Assembly (NCBI GenBank): GCA_041596515.1
Contig: JBFHIJ010000057.1
Location: 1-19,330 of the forward strand
Length of the DNA: 19,330 nt
Source of the DNA: JBFHIJ01 sp041596515
GTDB taxonomy: Bacteria; Bacteroidota; Ignavibacteria; Kapaibacteriales; UBA2268
Direction of reading: 5' to 3'
Part shown: piece by piece, positions 9,177 to 17,900 of the stretch
How positions within the stretch are numbered: the stretch's first letter is position 1
How the letters are laid out: the number at the start of each line of letters is the position of its first letter
Program-made: the position numbers and the translations under genes
Notes under the pieces: generated by a model
Databases searched by the model: none
What the model saw: the letters and a program-made list of their open reading frames with translations, nothing else
Told to the model about the DNA's origin: nothing

Positions 9177-10037
9177 ATGAGAAAAGGGCTACTCTTAAAA
9201 GCAATATTTACCGCATTTTTATTGACATCTATGTCTCTTTTTGCACAAGATAGGGGGGATGTTGATATCAACTTGAACCCATTGACTTTGGAAAAAGATC
9301 CCTTGAAAGTTTATATTGGTCCTGTTTTTGGCTTAAACATGGTAAGTCACAATCTTGATTATCAATCATTTTCTGTAAATGAAACAGATAAGCAATATTG
9401 TCCAAAATTTAGTTCAGGTTCTGCTACGGGGTATTTCTTTGGTTTATCTATGGAATACTTACTTGGTGATGTTAAAAACTCAACCTCGTCAATTATTGGT
9501 AGAATTTTGTACAATGTAATGCCAGGTACCATGACAGTTGCAAATACAGTTTTACCTGTAAGAGACGCTGTCACTGAAGAAGTGATTGATTATCAAACCG
9601 AAAATGAATTAGTAGCAGACTATTCTGCTATCACCGGCGAAATTATGTATAAGTTTAATTTCGAATTCCTTACTGGTTTTGGTATTGCAGTGGGACCTAC
9701 TTTTGACTTTGCAATGGCAAGCACAAGAGAGCAACGACTTAATATTTTAAAACCGGATAATGTACAGTTTGTAGAAGCTGATTTAGCTGCTTCGGGCTAC
9801 AGTGTTGTTCGTTATGAAAACGATCACAGAACTATCGTTGTCTATGATGATGATATTCCGGGTGGTTCTTCATTCAGATTAGGTCTTAAAGCAGGTATTC
9901 AATATGAATATAGCACTAAACGCTTATATATTGTTCCCGGATTCTTTTATAATTATGGTATAACTAAACTATCTAGTGATACAGATTGGAGAGTAAACGC
10001 ACTCCAGTTGCAATTAGACGTTAGATTCGTTTTATAA
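9177..10037 (+). CDS. Outer-membrane beta-barrel protein
   Basis: This 286-residue protein has a clear signal peptide (about 1-23, ending SLFAQ). The mature part is built of alternating strands typical of small outer-membrane barrels of the PorT/OmpA-like type: VYIGPVFGLNMV, GYFFGLSMEYLL, SIIGRILYNV, ITGEIMYKFNF, GFGIAVGPTFDFA, FRLGLKAGIQYEY, LYIVPGFFYNYGI, and a terminal LQLQLDVRFVL strand. It lies 12 bases after the T9SS-secreted protein and directly before a strong terminator, so it is the last gene of the OstA-like operon. The link to the secreted protein is by position only. Its exact role is unknown. Confidence 0.75.
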   Translation: MRKGLLLKAIFTAFLLTSMSLFAQDRGDVDINLNPLTLEKDPLKVYIGPVFGLNMVSHNLDYQSFSVNETDKQYCPKFSSGSATGYFFGLSMEYLLGDVKNSTSSIIGRILYNVMPGTMTVANTVLPVRDAVTEEVIDYQTENELVADYSAITGEIMYKFNFEFLTGFGIAVGPTFDFAMASTREQRLNILKPDNVQFVEADLAASGYSVVRYENDHRTIVVYDDDIPGGSSFRLGLKAGIQYEYSTKRLYIVPGFFYNYGITKLSSDTDWRVNALQLQLDVRFVL

Positions 10038-10056
10038 GAATACAACAGATTATCTT

Positions 10057-10094
10057 AAGCGCTGACTTTGTAACCAGAGTCAGTGCTTTTTTTT
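10057..10094 (+). terminator. Rho-independent terminator after the OstA-like operon
   Basis: An 11-bp stem (AAGCGCTGACT at 10057-10067 with AGTCAGTGCTT at 10078-10088, one G-T pair) has a 10-base loop and is followed by a run of eight T (10087-10094). It lies 20 bases after the stop of the barrel protein and ends 24 bases before the HIT gene start. Confidence 0.85.
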
Positions 10095-10118
10095 ATCATA
10101 TTGAGTAGAAATAGGATT

Positions 10119-10628
10119 ATGGAACAACTTTGGTCGCCTTGGCGTTCAAAATATATTGGATCTTTTAAAGAAGAAAAAGATCCGATCAATAAAGAATGTT
10201 TTCTTTGTATAGCCGAAAAACATCCTGATGGAGAAATTGATTCTGATGCTTTAATACTTGAAAGAAATCAGCATTCTTTTGTTATTATGAATCGTTATCC
10301 TTACAACAATGGGCATCTCCTTGTTGCACCATATAGGCATATAGGTGACTTTTTAGATCTCACGGATGATGAACTCATTGAGATAAATTTGACGATTAAG
10401 AAACTTATAAAAATTATGACTAAAATGTACCACCCTGATGGGTTCAACATTGGCGCGAATATAGGAAGAGCTGCAGGAGCAGGTTTCCCTGGGCATATTC
10501 ATTTTCATGTGCTGCCTCGGTGGAACGGTGACACTAGCTTTATCTCAACTCTGGCTGACGTTAAAGTGATATCTGAATCTATCAAAGATTCTTATTCTAA
10601 AATAAAAGAAGAATTGGCAAATATATGA
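10119..10628 (+). CDS. HIT-family nucleotide phosphorylase/hydrolase
   Basis: This 169-residue histidine-triad protein has the HxHxH motif HIHFH at residues 126-130, followed by VLPRW. The stretch NIGRAAGAGFPGH with downstream NGDTSF is typical of the branch that includes Ap4A phosphorylases and related dinucleoside polyphosphate enzymes. The N-terminus MEQLWSPWRSKYI also fits that branch. A CFLC pair (C27, C30) may bind zinc. The substrate is inferred from family resemblance only. The start is set at ATG 10119, which has AGGA just upstream. A GTG at 10083 is in frame but lies inside the preceding terminator and would add 12 unlikely residues. The stop overlaps the start of rsmA by four bases (ATGA), so the two are translationally coupled. 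Confidence 0.85.
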   Translation: MEQLWSPWRSKYIGSFKEEKDPINKECFLCIAEKHPDGEIDSDALILERNQHSFVIMNRYPYNNGHLLVAPYRHIGDFLDLTDDELIEINLTIKKLIKIMTKMYHPDGFNIGANIGRAAGAGFPGHIHFHVLPRWNGDTSFISTLADVKVISESIKDSYSKIKEELANI

Positions 10629-11422
10629 TAACACCTAAAAAATCTCTGGGGCAAAATTTCCTTCAGGATAGGAAAAAACTTGAAAGAATTATTCAGACCA
10701 TTGACCCACAACCCGGTGAGCATATAATCGAAATCGGCCCAGGTCCTGGTGCTTTAACTGATTATCTTATCAAGTCCGGTGCTAATGTAATTGGAATTGA
10801 TGTTGATCCTAGAGCTGTCGATTTACTTCAAGATAAATATCCAAAAGAGCAGTTTCCTAATTTTGAGGTTTTACTGAAAGATTTCTTGACTGTAGATTTG
10901 CAGGATTTTGTTAAATCTATTTCTAATGATAGAATCAAAATTGTAGGAAATATTCCATATAATATTTCAAGCCAAATATTCTTCAAGATATTTGAGAACT
11001 ACGAACTATTTTCTAAAAGTGTGCTTACGATACAAAAGGAAGTCGCTCAGCGATTAGTAGCTAAAGAAGGCAATAAAACCTATGGAATACTATCAATCGC
11101 AGCAGGATTCGTTTCTGAGTCAAAAATTGCATTAGAAATACCTCCTGGGTGTTTTTATCCGCAACCAAAAGTAACTTCTGCCGTTATAGAAATAGTGTTA
11201 AGAGAAAGTTCTCTTTGTAAAGATTTTACAAAAACCATGAAAATGGTGCGTGCTGCATTTAATCAAAGACGAAAGAAACTTTCAAATTCTTTATCTTCTT
11301 ATATAAACCAGAATAATTTAGAGATTGTGGGTAAGGAAGAACTAAAAGATTATTTTGACAAAAGACCCGAAGCGCTAAGCGTTAAAGACTTTATAAAACT
11401 TTATAATATTTTACAGAGATAG
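10625..11422 (+). CDS. rsmA: 16S rRNA (adenine(1518)-N6/adenine(1519)-N6)-dimethyltransferase
   Basis: RsmA (KsgA) uses S-adenosylmethionine to dimethylate two adjacent adenines near the 3' end of 16S rRNA during small-subunit maturation. This 265-residue copy has the normal length. The N-terminus PKKSLGQNFLQD is diagnostic. Motif I EIGPGPGAL (36-44) binds SAM, the acidic motif II residue is in VIGIDVDP, and motif IV NIPYNISS (109-116) is the adenine site. The C-terminal helical domain contains AAFNQRRKKLSNSL. It overlaps the HIT gene by four bases and precedes the PAP2 gene by 8 bases, so the three form a likely operon. No key residue is missing. Confidence 0.96.
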   Translation: MITPKKSLGQNFLQDRKKLERIIQTIDPQPGEHIIEIGPGPGALTDYLIKSGANVIGIDVDPRAVDLLQDKYPKEQFPNFEVLLKDFLTVDLQDFVKSISNDRIKIVGNIPYNISSQIFFKIFENYELFSKSVLTIQKEVAQRLVAKEGNKTYGILSIAAGFVSESKIALEIPPGCFYPQPKVTSAVIEIVLRESSLCKDFTKTMKMVRAAFNQRRKKLSNSLSSYINQNNLEIVGKEELKDYFDKRPEALSVKDFIKLYNILQR

Positions 11423-11430
11423 TTATATTC

Positions 11431-12384
11431 ATGGGAAAAACTAAAGAACCAATAGTTAAGTTTAATTTGAAAAAATATCTTTCATTGCCGGAGATATATA
11501 CAGTGGCTATGTTGCTGTTTTATTCTATTCTTTGTCTGTTCTTTTATCATGATATTCCCAATGTTGCCAATCAGCTATTTTTAAATTTTGTTATTGCCGT
11601 TGGCATAGTTGCGATAGCCGTGCTTGTGTCCAAATATAGTGCAGGTCGTATCTTTTTTTTACTACGAAGACTGATAGTAGTTCCTATAGTATATTTGATT
11701 TATAGTCAGGTGCAGGTTTACATCCCTGTTATTAATCCACATGATTACGATACAATACTAAAAAACTGGGATTTTGCACTTTTCGGAGTCAATCCTACAG
11801 AATGGATATACCGAATATCTCACCCTATTATAACAGAGTACTTGCAAATATGCTATTATTTCTTTTTTTGGATGCCTCTTGTTTTAGGTATCGAGCTTCA
11901 TCGCCGCAAGGATTCTGAAAATTTCAATGAATTGATTCGCTTAGTAATGTTTTCATTTTATCTTTCTTATATATGCTATTTTGCAATGCCTGCCATTGGA
12001 CCTCGCTTTAGCGTTCATGACTTTGCATCTATTTCAAATGAATTACCCGGACTCCTTTTTACAGAGTCTATTCGTAATTTTGTAAATCAGGGTGGTGGTA
12101 TTACAGATCCTAATTTAGCTGCAGTACTGCAAGTCAATAGAGACTGTATGCCCAGTGGACATACATGGATAACGCTTGTAACAATAATTCTTTCATTCAG
12201 ATATAACTCCAAATTTAGATATGCTCTCCTTGTTGTTGGCTCCTCGTTAATATTTTCTACTATATATCTTCGCTATCACTACGTAGTAGACGTTCTGGCA
12301 GGGATTTCACTCGCATTATTTTCTTTATGGATAGAACCAAAAATCAAGAACTTCTTTTTTAAAAAAGGATTTCAAAACGCATAG
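11431..12384 (+). CDS. PAP2-superfamily membrane protein
   Basis: This 317-residue polytopic inner-membrane protein has about six hydrophobic segments. It matches the PAP2 branch that includes Aur1/inositol-phosphorylceramide-synthase-like proteins. Visible motifs are NWDFALFGVNPTEW (a D-x-x-LFG-x-P loop), PAIGPRF at about 187-193 (the first catalytic segment in this branch), PSGHT at 241-245 with the phosphate-binding His, and LRYHYVVDVLAG at 280-291 with the catalytic His283 and Asp287. Such enzymes remove or transfer phosphate or phospho-head groups of lipids or isoprenoids; the substrate is unknown. It follows rsmA by 8 bases. No clear terminator follows it. Confidence 0.85.
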   Translation: MGKTKEPIVKFNLKKYLSLPEIYTVAMLLFYSILCLFFYHDIPNVANQLFLNFVIAVGIVAIAVLVSKYSAGRIFFLLRRLIVVPIVYLIYSQVQVYIPVINPHDYDTILKNWDFALFGVNPTEWIYRISHPIITEYLQICYYFFFWMPLVLGIELHRRKDSENFNELIRLVMFSFYLSYICYFAMPAIGPRFSVHDFASISNELPGLLFTESIRNFVNQGGGITDPNLAAVLQVNRDCMPSGHTWITLVTIILSFRYNSKFRYALLVVGSSLIFSTIYLRYHYVVDVLAGISLALFSLWIEPKIKNFFFKKGFQNA

Positions 12385-13094
12385 TCTAGTTATTATTATT
12401 GAAAAAGCTATGAATGTGTTGTTGATGCATTAAAATCTCAAGTTAGGAGAAAGTGGGTATATAAAAGTGCATAAATTCTAAAAATGAAACTTTTCCGAAA
12501 GTTACTATAATCCCGGATTTGTCATTAGTTGTCATCATAGTGCTGTAAATTGCCGTAGAACCAAGGATCATGCTTACTTCCTCTGTAAGAAAACATTACG
12601 TAATTGCTTATTGAACAAGAGGGTTTTAACCCCTTGCCATGCTATGACTTTAGAGATATTTTATTCTTTCAAATGACATTTTTGAGTCAAATCAAGAGTA
12701 TCTATTATGAGTTTTGTTATGCCATCTTAAGTATGCCAAAAACATAATAATAGCCTTTTTCTTTTGAGCCACTGTTATAATAATCAAACTTTGTAATCTA
12801 ATAAGCAGATTAGTGATATAGTTCTTAACCTTTGAGCTAATTATTTTACCGGACTGCTCTTACGCTATATTATCTTCTATATATTATAGATAAAGAGTTT
12901 TGCAGAGCTATATAATTGGTGCTAAAACATAATATTGTTGAAATAAAGTAAAAACTTTGCAATAAAAATACAATTTATCAGTATCATAACTTATATTTAT
13001 ATGAAGAATTGTAATTAAAACATTAGATTTAGTGACTTTGGATATTAATTAGAAATTTGGACTATTGATTTTAGTAATATTGAGAGGTCTCAGA
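12385..13094. other. Gene-free region between the PAP2 gene and the serine hydrolase
   Basis: About 700 bases without an intact gene. Positions 12525-12745 hold copy B of the decayed minus-strand remnant. The rest is very AT-rich, with short inverted repeats that lack terminator tails: TAATCT/AGATTA at 12794-12812 and an imperfect palindrome at 12871-12894. The promoter of the serine hydrolase should lie in the right part, but I cannot place it. I saw no tRNA or other recognisable RNA. Confidence 0.5.
12525..12745 (-). pseudogene. Decayed small coding sequence, dispersed repeat copy B
   Basis: The minus strand starts at a possible ATG (12743-12745), reads MFLAYLRWHNKTH and soon hits a stop. 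One frame over come LTQKCHLKE, a stop, and NISKVIAWQGVK. After a further frameshift it reads SNYVMFSYRGSKH, DPWFYGNLQHYDDN and a TAA stop at 12525-12527, followed directly by TGA. The same peptides in the same order occur in copy A (3404-3720), but different positions are broken in the two. Aligning both suggests an ancestral protein of roughly 70 residues ending in LQHYDDN. No family is recognised, and no terminal inverted repeats or target-site duplications were found around it. Confidence 0.55.
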
Positions 13095-14375
13095 ATGCGT
13101 ATATTTACACAATCTGCAATGTATAGATATTTATTATTGTCTATTGTTGCATTCTTTTTTGTCAGTTGCGGTGATGACGAAAACGATAATCCAATTACAC
13201 CCTCTAAGAAAATCCTAGATATAGCCACACAAGAAGCACTTCATTATATGATGGATACCATGACTACAAATCGTGGTATACCGGGAGCCATTGTAATGGT
13301 TCAAAAGTCCGGCTACGAGCCTTGGTTTACATCTGTAGGCTATCGAGAAACTACCACCAAAGACACATTATTACCAACTCATAGCTTTCTTGTAGGAAGT
13401 ATATCAAAGACTTTTGTAGGAGCTGTTATTCTGCAGCTTATCCAAGAAAAGAAAATTGGTTTAGATGATAAATTAGTTGATTATCTCGATGTCATAACTT
13501 TGAATAATCAGTATGACACAACTAATTTTAAATTTTCTGATATTACTATCAGACAGCTTCTAAGTCATACCAGTGGTATGGGAAACTATCTAAATGAATA
13601 TTTTGTTCCTTGGGCTTTTGAAAACAGATCAAGTTCAATTTCTCAAGAAGCACTTATAGATTCTCTAAATTCAGATGGTCTGTATTTCGCACCCGGAACA
13701 AGTGTGCAATACTCAAACTCTGCATATATCACGCTTGGCTTACTAGCTGAAAAAGTAACCGGTAAGAATATTGAAAATCTTGTGATAGATAAATATATCG
13801 AACCTATGGGACTGACTCATTCGTACTTCCCTAGTTCACTTTCCGAAACTTCCGCTTGGTTAGATAATCAAACCCATGGCTATGCTATCTACTTAGATGG
13901 GAACACACACGATGTGACTGATTTTGATCCTTCTTACACATGGGCAGCGGGAGCGGTTGTCTCTAATGCAGAAGACTTACTGGTCCATCTAAAAGAAATG
14001 CTGACCGGAAGCAAAATGCTAAATGCTGAGATACAGCAGGAAAGATTAAAGTTTGTAGAAACTGAAATGCACGGTTACGGCAAAGCTGGTTTTGGCCTTG
14101 CTATTGCTGAAATTGGTGATTTGTACAGAGGTCATTCAGGTGGTTGGATTGGTTATAATACCAATATCTATTATCGAAAAGATCAAGATGCATATATCAT
14201 TACGTTTGTTAATAGATATTCCGGCGGTGAAAATCCTGCTTGGGATTTATTCTTGTATGTAAACGGAATAGTTTTCCCTAATTCTCCGGTTCAAAAAATA
14301 GTCCCAAGCATAAAAACACAGGGGCTGCAATATTCAATAGATCCTGAAAATTCTAACTTTTTTATTAAAAAATAA
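13095..14375 (+). CDS. Serine beta-lactamase-like hydrolase, lipoprotein
   Basis: This 426-residue protein belongs to the serine beta-lactamase / D-alanyl-D-alanine carboxypeptidase (class C-like) superfamily. It starts with a lipoprotein signal (hydrophobic 12-24, lipobox FVSC with Cys25) followed by acidic GDDENDN, so it is probably lipid-anchored in the envelope. The catalytic motifs are present: S102-I-S-K105 (SxxK nucleophile and base), Y206-S-N208 (YxN) and H347-S-G-G (HxG-type third motif), plus the usual LLSHTSGM. The substrate could be peptidoglycan peptides, esters or other amides and cannot be read from sequence. ATG 13095 was chosen over TTG 13065 because it has GAGAGG upstream and gives a clean signal peptide. 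It lies 15 bases before the DUF697 gene, so the two are probably co-transcribed. Confidence 0.88.
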   Translation: MRIFTQSAMYRYLLLSIVAFFFVSCGDDENDNPITPSKKILDIATQEALHYMMDTMTTNRGIPGAIVMVQKSGYEPWFTSVGYRETTTKDTLLPTHSFLVGSISKTFVGAVILQLIQEKKIGLDDKLVDYLDVITLNNQYDTTNFKFSDITIRQLLSHTSGMGNYLNEYFVPWAFENRSSSISQEALIDSLNSDGLYFAPGTSVQYSNSAYITLGLLAEKVTGKNIENLVIDKYIEPMGLTHSYFPSSLSETSAWLDNQTHGYAIYLDGNTHDVTDFDPSYTWAAGAVVSNAEDLLVHLKEMLTGSKMLNAEIQQERLKFVETEMHGYGKAGFGLAIAEIGDLYRGHSGGWIGYNTNIYYRKDQDAYIITFVNRYSGGENPAWDLFLYVNGIVFPNSPVQKIVPSIKTQGLQYSIDPENSNFFIKK

Positions 14376-14390
14376 GCAGAGGTTATTCCC

Positions 14391-14879
14391 ATGGAACAAG
14401 TAGAAAACTTGGCTCAAAACAAAATCGTCGGCGCCAGTAATATTGTAAATAAGTACATCTGGTGGGCTGCAGGTGGTGGTGCTATTCCGGTTCCTGTATT
14501 TGACATAGCTGCCGTTAGTGCAGTGCAGTTGAAAATGATTAAAACCCTTTCTGAGCATTATGATATAGAGTTCAAACATGACTGGGGTAAATCATTTATT
14601 GCAGCTCTTTTAGGTGGAATTGCTGCTGATCAGCTTACTCGAAGTAGTATAACGAGCTGGGCAAAATCAATTCCGGTTATTGGCATCGTTGCTAATTTAT
14701 CTATGCCTATTTATTCTGGAGCTATGACATACGCCGTTGGTAAAGTATTTATCCAACATTTTGAATCAGGCGGAACATTTTTGGATTTTGATCCGGAAAA
14801 AGTAAAAGCCTACTTTGCTGAGATGTTTAAAGAAGGTACTGAAAAAGGCGCTACTGCTACTGCTACGAAAAAAGCATAA
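14391..14879 (+). CDS. DUF697-family protein
   Basis: This 162-residue protein resembles the DUF697 (YcjF-like) family. The visible core is VNKYIWWAAGGGAIPVPVFD, AAVSAVQLKMIKTLSEHY, GKSFIAALLGG, IPVIGIVANLSMPIYSGAMTYAVGKVFIQHF and a final FDPEKVKAYFAEMFKEG. Two Gly/Ala-rich hydrophobic stretches (about 27-50 and 62-110) suggest membrane association. The Ala/Thr/Lys tail (GATATATKKA) is low complexity. Many family members are fused to or sit beside small GTPases; none is visible here. AGAGG lies upstream of ATG 14391. The molecular function is unknown. Confidence 0.75.
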   Translation: MEQVENLAQNKIVGASNIVNKYIWWAAGGGAIPVPVFDIAAVSAVQLKMIKTLSEHYDIEFKHDWGKSFIAALLGGIAADQLTRSSITSWAKSIPVIGIVANLSMPIYSGAMTYAVGKVFIQHFESGGTFLDFDPEKVKAYFAEMFKEGTEKGATATATKKA

Positions 14880-14892
14880 GGCTATATTAATT

Positions 14893-14943
14893 AATCCGAA
14901 AGCAAGTTATACTAACTAGCTTGCTTTCGGATTTATTTATTTT
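14893..14943 (+). terminator. Strong hairpin with T-rich tail after the DUF697 gene
   Basis: A perfect 14-bp stem (14893-14906 with 14920-14933, arm AATCCGAAAGCAAG) has a 13-base loop and is followed by a T-rich stretch broken by single A's (14932-14943). It probably terminates the serine hydrolase-DUF697 transcript. Its right end is under 20 bases from the megasynthase start, so it could also influence expression of that gene. Confidence 0.75.
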
Positions 14944-14952
14944 AAGTAAATT

Positions 14953-14964
14953 GGAGATGGAATG
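14953..14964 (+). promoter_or_regulatory. Ribosome binding site and two-codon ORF at the megasynthase start
   Basis: GGAG at 14953-14956 is spaced five bases from ATG 14962 and supports that start. An ATG at 14957 opens a two-codon frame (ATG GAA TGA) whose stop overlaps the megasynthase ATG by two bases. That could lower or couple initiation; the effect is conjecture. Confidence 0.45.
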
Positions 14965-17900
14965 AAAAACTTAGTGGATTTATTAAAGTCTGTAAGAGAA
15001 TCCGACAAAGGAATGACCTTTCTAAACATAAATGCTGAAGAGTCTTTTTACTCCTATAGTTTGCTTTATAAATCCGCCTTAAACAGATTGCATCAGTTCA
15101 GAAATAAAGGAATTTATGCCGGTGATGAAATAGTTTTCCAAATATCTTCCGATAAAATATTTATAGAATCTCTTTGGGCCTGTATTCTAGGTGGCCTAAC
15201 AATAGTTCCACTTGCTTATGCTAATAATAGTATTTCAGAGCAGAAACTAAAAAATATACTGGATTTATTGGAACATCCAAAACTCATAAGCGACATAGAA
15301 GCTATTATTCAAAAATATGATGCTTTTGATTTAAAGGGTACATTTAAAGAATCATATCACTTGAAGCCAATATCCGCAAATAATCCTCTTTTGATTCAAT
15401 TTTCATCCGGTTCGACAGGCTTGCCTAAAGGAGTCATCGTGTCGCATGAAAATTTAATTGCAAACCTTGATTCTATGCGGTCATCGCTTCAATTTAGAGA
15501 AGAAGAAACCTTTCTATCGTGGGCTCCACTTACACATAGTTCCGGTATGATATTAGCTCACTTCAATGCTGTACGTGGTAATTATAATCAAGTTCAAATG
15601 AATAGAGATGTTTTTATCTCAAATCCTTTGGAATGGATGAGAGCTACTTCAAAGTATAAGGCTACCTTCATATTCTCTCCAAACTTTGGGTATAAATATT
15701 TACTATCAGCTATGAATTCAGATATTGATTATGGTTGGGATTTAAGCTCAGTCCGATATATCATGAATGGTTCAGAACAAATTTCTGCAGATACAGCTCT
15801 CGAATTTACATCTAAACTCAATAAATATGGACTCAATTCATCATCCATGACTACTATCTATGGACTTGCAGAGGCAACTCTTGCTGTGAGTTGTGACTCT
15901 GTGGGTAAAGATTTAGAATATTTGGATATAGAACGTAGGTCAATAAATCCGGGTAAAGCTGTATTAATAAAGGAAGATAGAGATGTAGATATCATTAAAA
16001 TCGTTTCTCAGGGCAAAGCCGTTGCAAATTCTGAAATAAGGATTCATCATGGCACTAGTTTAAACGAAGGGTATGTAGGTGAAATTCAGGTAAAGAGTGA
16101 TTCCGTAATAAGCTCTTATTATAAAAAACCTGAAGCAAGTGATGTACTACTAACGGAAGATGGCTGGCTTAAAACTGGTGATCTCGGATTTGTAAATGAA
16201 GGTAAGTTATTTGTTTGTGGCAGGCAAAAAGAGCTAATAATTATTAATGGTATAAATTATTATCCTAATGATATAGAAAGTCAATTATCACAAATATCTA
16301 AAATATCACATAATCATATTATCATATCTTCCAAAATTAACACTAAAACAGATTCTGAAGAAATTGTATGTGGCATAGTATCTACTGAAACTTTAAATTT
16401 TGATAGCCTGCGTAAAAAGTTCCTACTAAACTATGGAATAAATATTGCTCATTTTAAGCAACTTGTGCACATTCCAACCACGTTAAATGGTAAAAAGCGA
16501 AGAATACAATTTGGTAATGACTTTGAGATTATTGAGAATAGAACTAAAGATAACAACAATATCAGAAAACTGGATAAATGGTCAATTAAAGATTGCATAG
16601 TCAGAATTGCGAAAACTTTTACTGACGGAACATTTGATACCGCCAAAAACTTTGCATTTCAAGGATTCAATTCAATAAAGACCGTAGAATTTGTTGCTGA
16701 ATTATCAAGAGAATTAAATATTAGTCTGGATGCTTTTGAAGTATTTAATAATCCAAATGCAGACTTGCTTTCAGATTTTATAGACAATAAAATATCAAAA
16801 CAAGCAAAACAAAAACCTGATAATAATAGTATTAATTATAAAGATGTTGCCATCATAGGTATTGATTGCAGATTTCCTTTTGCTAGTAATGCAGATGAGT
16901 TTTACGATAATTTAATTAATCATATAGACTGCATTACAGAAATACCAGATAGCAGGTGGAAAATCGCTGATATAAATTCTGACAAGATACAGGCTATTCC
17001 TAATTTTGGAGGTTTCATTTCAGATTTTGACTTATTTGATAATGAGTTCTTCAACATATTACCAATAGAAGCCAAATCGCTTGACCCACAGCAAAGATTA
17101 TTACTTGAAACTACCATACATGCACTCGAAGATGCTAATATCAAAATTGATGATATCCAAGGTACAAATTGTGGTGTCTATTTAGGTATTGCAAATAGCG
17201 ATTATGCAACAGTGGAAGCTAAATCAAATGATTTGAAGAGTATCACTCCTTACAGTTTTACTGGATTTACACCCAGTACTGCAGCAGGCCGCATATCTTA
17301 CTTTTTAGATTTACATGGTCCAAATTTGGCTATCGACACAGCTTGCTCTTCCTCCTTAGCTGCACTTCATTATGCCGCAAGAGGCATCGCTAATAAAGAA
17401 TGTGGAGTCGCTATTGTTTCAGGCGTTAATTTAATTTTAAGTCCTGAAATGAATGTAGGCTTACATGAAATGGGTGTACTTGCCGAAGATGGCAGATGTA
17501 AAACATTTGATCATAAAGCAAATGGATATGTTAGGTCTGAGGGATGTGCTACTTTGATTGTAAAAAGCCTAAAAAGAGCTGAAGATGACGGTAATAAGAT
17601 ATATGGTGTTATTAAAGGTTCAGCACTTTCCCACGATGGGGCAAGTAATGGACTTACAGCTCCAAATGGTAAAGCTCAGATAAATGTAATGCAAAAGTCA
17701 TTAGATATTGCCAAGATGCAGGCTGCGGATATCTGCTATTTTGAAGCTCACGGGACGGGCACTGTCGTCGGTGATTTGCAAGAGTTAAATTCAATTCAGC
17801 TTGTATGTGGCACGGTCAAACCATATCATAAAATAGGCTCAGTAAAATCAAACATAGGTCATACCGAAGCTACAGCAGGCCTTGCAGGTGTAGTTAAATT

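Noticed and set aside
10083..10118. GTG 10083 as the HIT gene start
   Set aside because: It lies inside the terminator stem and T run; ATG 10119 gives the family-typical N-terminus MEQLWSPWR.
12794..12812. Hairpin TAATCT/AGATTA as a terminator
   Set aside because: The stem is only six A/T-rich pairs with no T run after it, and it is about 400 bases from the PAP2 stop.
13081..13092. Inverted repeat TGAGA-GG-TCTCA just before the serine hydrolase start
   Set aside because: The two-base centre is too short for a hairpin and the site coincides with the ribosome binding sequence; a 5-base match can arise by chance.
14334..14579. Minus-strand frame of 81 codons
   Set aside because: It overlaps the end of the serine hydrolase and the start of the DUF697 gene, both with clear family motifs, so it is a shadow frame.
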